Source: Rhodospirillales bacterium (GTDB lineage: Bacteria; Pseudomonadota; Alphaproteobacteria; ATCC43930; CGMCC-115725). Taken from it: a stretch of DNA of 10,843 bases. Positions 6,764-10,843 of this stretch are shown here, in pieces; positions within the stretch are counted from its first letter, which is position 1; each line of letters opens with the position of its first letter. The notes beneath the pieces were generated by a model, which searched no databases, was not told the origin of the DNA, and saw only the letters and a list, made by a program, of their open reading frames with translations. Location of the stretch: NCBI GenBank assembly GCA_015654725.1, contig JAATGI010000093.1, positions 1-10,843 of the forward strand. Direction: 5' to 3'. Made by a program: the position numbers and the translations under genes.

Positions 6764-6899
6764 TCCGGTATCTCCATCCCGTTTGGATATTAACGCGTCG
6801 GGGCCGGTTCGCCGCGCCGCTTTTATCTTCGGCCCGCGGCGGGCTATTATCGCGGCCCGCGACACCAATCATTCCCGAATCGGGTATGGAGCATGCGCC
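6764..6899. promoter_or_regulatory. Divergent promoter region with a 17-bp palindrome
   Basis: This 136-nt gap separates the Ldh-family gene from the lig operon, so promoters for both blocks probably lie here. A near-palindrome ATTCCCGAATCGGGTAT (6871-6887) sits immediately before the ligI ribosome binding site and is a candidate operator. A TATTAT box (6845-6850) could be a -10 element for ligI, but the matching -35 (TTTATC, 6822-6827) is poor. On the minus strand TAATAT (6792-6787) is a possible -10 for the Ldh gene without a convincing -35. No regulator gene (LysR, IclR or other) is present in the window. Confidence 0.45.
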
Positions 6900-7775
6900 G
6901 TGGCCGATGGCGATTTCAAATCCTATTGCCTCAATCCCACCAAGCCCAAATTCACCCCGCCCCCCGGCGCGGTCGATGCCCATTGCCATGTCTTCGGCCC
7001 CGCCGCCAAATTTCCGTTCGCGCCGGAGCGCAAATACACCCCCTATGACGCGGGCAAGGAAGCGCTCTTCAAGCTGCGCGATTTCCTGGGCTTTTCGCGC
7101 AACGTCATTGTCCAGGCAAGCTGCCACGGCACCGACAACAGCGCCACTATCGACGCGCTGGTGAATTCCGGTGGCAAGGCGCGCGGCATCGCGGTGGTGA
7201 AGCCCACGGTCGAGCTCGCCGAATTCAATGACATGGACGCGGCCGGCATGCGCGGCGTGCGCTTCAACTTTTTGCCGCGCCTGGTCGATGCCACGCCGCC
7301 GGAGGTTCATCTCGGCGTCGCCAAGAAAATCGCGCCGCTCGGCTGGCATGTCGTGGTCTATTTCGAGGCGCCGAGCCGGGAAAAGATCACGCCGTTCTTG
7401 AAATCGCTGCCGACCATCGTGGTGCTGGACCATATGTCGCTGCCGGATGCGAAGAAGGGGGTCGATCATCCCGACTTCCAAGCCTATATCAGGCTGTTGG
7501 ACGAGAATCGGAACCTTTGGGTCAAGGTCACCGGGCCGGAGCGCATTTCCGCGCAAGGCCGGCCCTATGACGATTTCGTGCCGTTCGCGAAGGCCTTGGT
7601 CGAGCGGTTCCCCGACCGCGTGTTGTGGGGCACCGACTGGCCGCATCCGAACATGACGACGCATATGCCGGATGACGGCGTGTTGACCGATATGATTCCG
7701 CGGATCGCGCCCACCGCGGCGCAGCAGCGGGCGCTCCTGGTCGATAATCCCGCGCGGCTTTATTGGGAGAGGTAG
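6900..7775 (+). CDS. ligI: 2-pyrone-4,6-dicarboxylate hydrolase (LigI)
   Basis: An amidohydrolase-superfamily lactonase, 291 aa, that opens 2-pyrone-4,6-dicarboxylate to 4-oxalomesaconate in protocatechuate 4,5-cleavage. The GTG start at 6900 is chosen because GGAG lies 8 nt upstream and the protein then begins like LigI; the frame is open further upstream but that part overlaps the divergent gene. Active-site residues known for LigI are present: H28 and H30 in DAHCHVFGP, H178 in VVLDHMSLPD and D246 in WGTDWPHPN. Family blocks LGFSRNVIVQASCHGTDN, GMRGVRFNFLPRLVD and DMIPRIAPT also match, and the end LVDNPARLYW is typical. Its TAG stop abuts the ligA start codon, so the two are surely co-transcribed. 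Identity is very strong. Confidence 0.96.
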   Translation: MADGDFKSYCLNPTKPKFTPPPGAVDAHCHVFGPAAKFPFAPERKYTPYDAGKEALFKLRDFLGFSRNVIVQASCHGTDNSATIDALVNSGGKARGIAVVKPTVELAEFNDMDAAGMRGVRFNFLPRLVDATPPEVHLGVAKKIAPLGWHVVVYFEAPSREKITPFLKSLPTIVVLDHMSLPDAKKGVDHPDFQAYIRLLDENRNLWVKVTGPERISAQGRPYDDFVPFAKALVERFPDRVLWGTDWPHPNMTTHMPDDGVLTDMIPRIAPTAAQQRALLVDNPARLYWER

Positions 7776-8174
7776 ATGGCACAGACCGAAGCATACGAAG
7801 ACATTCCCGGCACCTATGTGTTCGACGCCAAGCGTTCGCGCATGGGTTATCACCTCAACATGTTCTGCATGTCGATGATGGGCGACGAGAACCGCAAGGC
7901 GTTCAAGGCCGACGAGGCGAAATATCTCGATCGCTTTCCGATGACGGAAGAACAAAAGCAAGCCGTGCTGAAACGCGACTGGGACGGCATGTTGCGGCTC
8001 GGCGGCAACATTTATTACACCTCGAAACTGGCCGCGACCGACGGGCTGACCTTCCAGAACATCGCCGCGATCATGACCGGCTCGACGCAAGAGGATTACG
8101 CCAAGATGATGCTGGCGGGCGGCCGCCCGCCGGAAGGCAACCGCAGCAAATCGGAATGGAAGAAACGTGGCTAG
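7776..8174 (+). CDS. ligA: Protocatechuate 4,5-dioxygenase alpha subunit (LigA)
   Basis: The small subunit of the extradiol dioxygenase LigAB, 132 aa (family about 120-140). It covers the active site of LigB and helps shape substrate binding. Recognisable blocks: DIPGTYVFDAKRSRMGYHLN (9-28), FCMSMMGDENRKAFKADE, YLDRFPMTEEQKQAVLKRDW, GGNIYYTSKLAATDGLTFQ and MTGSTQEDYAKMMLAGGR. The ATG follows the ligI stop with no gap, and the ribosome binding site GGGAGAGG lies in the ligI end. The 3' end overlaps ligB by 8 nt, which fits coupled synthesis of the two subunits in equal amounts. A gallate dioxygenase role is less likely because those enzymes are usually single fused chains. Confidence 0.95.
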   Translation: MAQTEAYEDIPGTYVFDAKRSRMGYHLNMFCMSMMGDENRKAFKADEAKYLDRFPMTEEQKQAVLKRDWDGMLRLGGNIYYTSKLAATDGLTFQNIAAIMTGSTQEDYAKMMLAGGRPPEGNRSKSEWKKRG

Positions 8175-9012
8175 AATCATCGCCGGAGTCACCACCTCGC
8201 ACGTCCCGGCCATCGGCGCGGCGATCGATCGCGGCCGCACCCAGGACGAATATTGGAAGCAGTTGTTCGATGGCTACGAGCCGTCGAAGAAATGGATGGC
8301 CGAGACCAAGCCCGATGTCGTGATCCTGATTTATAACGACCACGCCTCGGCGTTTTCGCTCGAAATCATCCCGACCTTCGCGCTGGGCTGCGCCGAGCAT
8401 TTCCCCATCGCCGACGAAGGCTGGGGACCGCGGCCGGTGCCGGCGGTCGAGGGCCATCCCGATCTCGCCTGGCACATCGCGCAATCGACCATCCTCGACG
8501 AGTTCGACATCACCATCGTCAACAAGATGGCGGTCGATCACGGCCTCACCGTGCCGCTGTCGTTGCTCTGCGGCCAGCCATCGGCCTGGCCGTTCAAGGT
8601 CGTCCCACTCTGCGTCAATGTGATTCAATATCCGCCGCCGACCGGGCATCGATGTTTCATGCTGGGCAAGGCGATCCGCAAGGCGGTCGAGGGTTTCGAT
8701 CAGAATCTCCGTGTCGTGATCTTCGGCACCGGCGGCATGTCGCATCAGCTCCAAAGCGGCCGCGCCGGCTTCATCAACAAGCCGTTCGACAAGCATTTTA
8801 TGGACGAGATGGCGCGGCATCCCGAAGAGTTGGTGAAGATCGGCCCCTTGGAATATCTGCGCGAAGCAGGGTCGGAAGGCATCGAGCTGGTCATGTGGCT
8901 CATGATGCGCGGCGCGCTCGACGACGATGCCAAGGAAGTTTATCGCTTTTACCGCGTGCCGGCATCGAACACCGCCTGCGGGCATATGATTCTCGAGAAC
9001 CCCCGGAAATAA
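8167..9012 (+). CDS. ligB: Protocatechuate 4,5-dioxygenase beta subunit (LigB)
   Basis: The catalytic subunit of a class III extradiol dioxygenase, 281 aa, which uses Fe(II) to cleave protocatechuate between C4 and C5. The start is GTG 8167, preceded by a GGAAG tract and overlapping ligA by 8 nt. Iron ligands known from LigB are visible: H12 in GVTTSHVPAIG, H59 in IYNDHASAF and E240 in EAGSEGIELVMW. The acid-base residue is H193 in GTGGMSHQLQSGRAG, and H125 in KMAVDHGLTVPLS is also conserved. All sit two or fewer positions from the SYK-6 numbering as I recall it. No key residue is missing, so the enzyme should be active. Confidence 0.96.
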   Translation: MARIIAGVTTSHVPAIGAAIDRGRTQDEYWKQLFDGYEPSKKWMAETKPDVVILIYNDHASAFSLEIIPTFALGCAEHFPIADEGWGPRPVPAVEGHPDLAWHIAQSTILDEFDITIVNKMAVDHGLTVPLSLLCGQPSAWPFKVVPLCVNVIQYPPPTGHRCFMLGKAIRKAVEGFDQNLRVVIFGTGGMSHQLQSGRAGFINKPFDKHFMDEMARHPEELVKIGPLEYLREAGSEGIELVMWLMMRGALDDDAKEVYRFYRVPASNTACGHMILENPRK

Positions 9013-9024
9013 GGGAGCGCCGCC

Positions 9025-9966
9025 ATGAAAATCGGTCTCGCCGGACAGGGCGCGTTCGGCATTCGCCATTTGGAGGCGCTCGCCAAGATTCCCGACGCCG
9101 AGGTCATCACCCTGGCGGGCGGACGTCCGGCCTCGACCGAGGACGTCGCCAAGAAGTGGAAAATCCCACACTGGACCACCGATCTCGCCGAGAGCCTGAA
9201 GCAGCCCGGCCTCGACGCGGTGATTCTGGCGAGTCCCACCCAAATCCACGCCAAACAGGCGGAACTGTGCATGCGCGCCGGCAAGCATGTGTTGATCGAG
9301 ATCCCGATGGCCGACACCCTCGCCGATTCCGAGCGCATCCTTCAGGTCCAGAAGGAGACCGGCGTGGTGGCGATGGCGGGCCATGTCCGCCGCTTCAACC
9401 CAAGCCATCAATACGTTCATAAGAAGATCGCGGCGGGCGAGCTTAAAATCCAGCAAATGGACGTGCAGACCTATTTCTTCCGCCGCACCAACACCAACGC
9501 GAAAGGCGAGCCGCGAAGCTGGACCGACCATCTCCTCTGGCATCATGCCTGCCACACGGTCGATCTGTTCCAATATCAGACCGGCGAGCTGCCGATCGTC
9601 GCGAACGCGGTCCAAGGCCCGATTCATCCCGAACTCGGCATCGCCATGGATATGAGCGTCCAGCTCAAGGTGCCGTCGGGCGCGATCCTGACTCTGTCGC
9701 TGTCGTTCAACAATAACGGGCCGCTCGGTTCGTTCTTCCGCTATATCTGCGACAACGGCACCTACAAGGCGATCTATGACGACCTGGTCGACGGCTACGA
9801 CAAGAAGATCGATGTCTCGACCGTCGACGTCTCCACCAACGGCATCGAGCTCGAGGACCGCGAATTCTTCGCCGCCATCAAGGAGCATCGCGAGCCGAAT
9901 TCGAGCGCGCGGCAATGTCTCGAGGCGATGCGGACGCTCGATCGGCTGGAGCGAAGTCTCAAATAA
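9025..9966 (+). CDS. ligC: 4-carboxy-2-hydroxymuconate-6-semialdehyde dehydrogenase (LigC)
   Basis: A 313-aa Gfo/Idh/MocA-fold NAD(P)-dependent dehydrogenase that oxidises the hemiacetal form of the ring-cleavage product to 2-pyrone-4,6-dicarboxylate. The nucleotide motif GLAGQGAFG is at 4-12. LigC-specific blocks are clear: HVLIEIPMADTLADSE, GHVRRFNPSHQYVH, QQMDVQTYFFRR, GEPRSWTDHLLWHHACHTVD, GPIHPELGIAMDMS, LTLSLSFNNNGPLGSFFRYI and CDNGTYKAIYDDL. The ATG has GGGAG 8 nt upstream and lies 12 nt after the ligB stop. With ligI and ligAB this completes three consecutive steps in one operon. The C-terminal half is closer to LigC than the family average; identity is strong. Confidence 0.94.
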   Translation: MKIGLAGQGAFGIRHLEALAKIPDAEVITLAGGRPASTEDVAKKWKIPHWTTDLAESLKQPGLDAVILASPTQIHAKQAELCMRAGKHVLIEIPMADTLADSERILQVQKETGVVAMAGHVRRFNPSHQYVHKKIAAGELKIQQMDVQTYFFRRTNTNAKGEPRSWTDHLLWHHACHTVDLFQYQTGELPIVANAVQGPIHPELGIAMDMSVQLKVPSGAILTLSLSFNNNGPLGSFFRYICDNGTYKAIYDDLVDGYDKKIDVSTVDVSTNGIELEDREFFAAIKEHREPNSSARQCLEAMRTLDRLERSLK

Positions 9967-9990
9967 ACCTGGCGTCACGGGGAGGCGCGC

Positions 9991-10843
9991 GTGATCAAAT
10001 CCTGGATCTTCGAATTCTTCCCGGCGCCGCACGAGCCGCCGGAGAGCTTCGACCCGGCGCGCTCCGCCGCCTATTTCAACGCCTATCTCGATCTCTGGGC
10101 CGGCGCCGAGCCCGCCGGCTTCGACGGAATTTTCTTCAGCGAGCATCACTTCGGCGCCGCTTATAGCCCCTCGCCCAATCTGCTGGTGGCGCAAACCGCG
10201 CTCAGGACCAAGACGATCCGGCTCGGCGTCATGGGCATGGTTCTGCCCTATCACCATCCGTGGCGGCTCGTCGAGGAGATCGGGATGATGGATCACCTCA
10301 CCGGCGGCCGTTACGAGATCGGCACCTCGGCCGGCATTCCCCAGGAAATGGCGAATATCGGCATGGGCGTGGACGAGGCCCGCGCCCGCAACGACGAGGC
10401 GCTCGAGATCATCGACGCGGCGCTGACGCAGCCGGTGATTTCGCATCACGGCAAATTCTGGCAATTCGACAATCTGCGGCTGGTGCCGCGGCCGTTGCAG
10501 CAGCCCTCGCCGCCGCGCTGGACCACGGTGGTGAGCGTCGATTCGGCGCGGAAAGCAGCGCGCCGCGGCGCCAAAATCTGTACCGGCTTCCATCCCCATA
10601 AGAAGGTGAAGGAAATCTTCGACGCCTATCGCGACGAGGCGGAAAAAATCGGCCGCCCGGCGACGCCCGACCAGCTCGCGATCCGCCGCCAGGTCACGAT
10701 CGCCGCCACCGACGCGGAGGCGCGCGACGTCGCCATCGGGCGGCAAAAGGCATTCCGTGACTTTATCACCGTCGATCCGCGCGTGCCGGCGCCCGGCCGC
10801 GCGGTGCTCGACACGCCGACGGCGCATGCCTTCTCGGTCGGCG
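9991..10843 (+). CDS. LLM-class flavin-dependent oxidoreductase (3' end outside window)
   Basis: A bacterial luciferase-like (LLM) flavin monooxygenase; the first 284 residues are visible before the edge. Start GTG 9991 has GGGGAGG 5 nt upstream and lies 24 nt after the ligC stop, so it is part of the lig operon. The beta-barrel features are clear: GFDGIFFSEHHFGAAYSPSP (43-62), KTIRLGVMGMVLPYHHPWRL (74-93), EEIGMMDHLTGGRYEIGTSAG (95-115) and NDEALEIIDAAL (134-145), followed by HHGKFWQFDNLRLVPRPLQ. It belongs to a different LLM subgroup from the DszA-like protein on the other strand. It should need reduced FMN (or F420) from elsewhere. An oxygenase is not part of the known LigABCI steps, so it probably feeds the pathway or acts on a related compound. 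Substrate unknown. Confidence 0.9.
   Translation, partial: MIKSWIFEFFPAPHEPPESFDPARSAAYFNAYLDLWAGAEPAGFDGIFFSEHHFGAAYSPSPNLLVAQTALRTKTIRLGVMGMVLPYHHPWRLVEEIGMMDHLTGGRYEIGTSAGIPQEMANIGMGVDEARARNDEALEIIDAALTQPVISHHGKFWQFDNLRLVPRPLQQPSPPRWTTVVSVDSARKAARRGAKICTGFHPHKKVKEIFDAYRDEAEKIGRPATPDQLAIRRQVTIAATDAEARDVAIGRQKAFRDFITVDPRVPAPGRAVLDTPTAHAFSVG

Noticed and set aside
6621..6899. N-terminal extension of LigI to an ATG at 6621
   Set aside because: The extension is antisense to the Ldh gene and unlike any LigI N-terminus; GTG 6900 has a ribosome binding site and the family start.
6489..8240. A 583-codon minus-strand frame opposite ligI and ligA
   Set aside because: Antisense to well-identified genes and crosses the divergent promoter; no domain and no ribosome binding site.
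8071..10827. A 918-codon open frame on the minus strand opposite ligB, ligC and the LLM gene
   Set aside because: It is antisense to three genes with clear family matches. Its composition (rich in Arg, His, Gly, Asp) is that of a GC-rich codon shadow, with no recognisable domain.

Overview
This is a GC-rich window with dense, short-spaced genes and strong GGAGG-type ribosome binding sites. It probably comes from an alphaproteobacterium, perhaps Hyphomicrobiales or Rhodospirillales. Support comes from the protein families, the fused Liv permease/ATPase layout and two GC-rich palindromic repeats of a style common in that class. No rRNA, tRNA, CRISPR array, transposase or transcription regulator is visible.

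Layout: two divergent gene blocks share a start region of about 136 bp at 6764-6899. The rightward block (6900 to the window end) is ligI, ligA, ligB, ligC and a luciferase-like monooxygenase cut by the edge. The four lig genes are recognisable enzymes of protocatechuate 4,5-cleavage. LigAB opens the ring of protocatechuate to 4-carboxy-2-hydroxymuconate semialdehyde. LigC oxidises the cyclised hemiacetal to 2-pyrone-4,6-dicarboxylate, and LigI hydrolyses that lactone to 4-oxalomesaconate. The later steps (LigU/LigJ/LigK types) are not in the window.

The leftward block (6763 down to 1) holds an Ldh-family NAD(P)H oxidoreductase, a DszA/NtaA-type FMNH2 monooxygenase, a secreted dienelactone-hydrolase-family protein and a Liv-type ABC transporter: binding protein, LivH, then LivM that appears to run on into a LivG ATPase. 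A composite palindromic repeat of about 145 bp separates the Ldh and monooxygenase genes. A short dispersed-type palindrome fills the livH-livM junction and supplies the livH stop codon.

Taken together, the window looks like a catabolic island: uptake of a (probably aromatic) acid or ester, possible periplasmic ester or lactone hydrolysis, one or two flavin monooxygenase steps, then funnelling into protocatechuate and meta-cleavage. The ring-cleavage part is well supported. The identity of the upstream substrate and the roles of the two monooxygenases, the Ldh protein and the hydrolase are inference. They are the part most likely to be undescribed.
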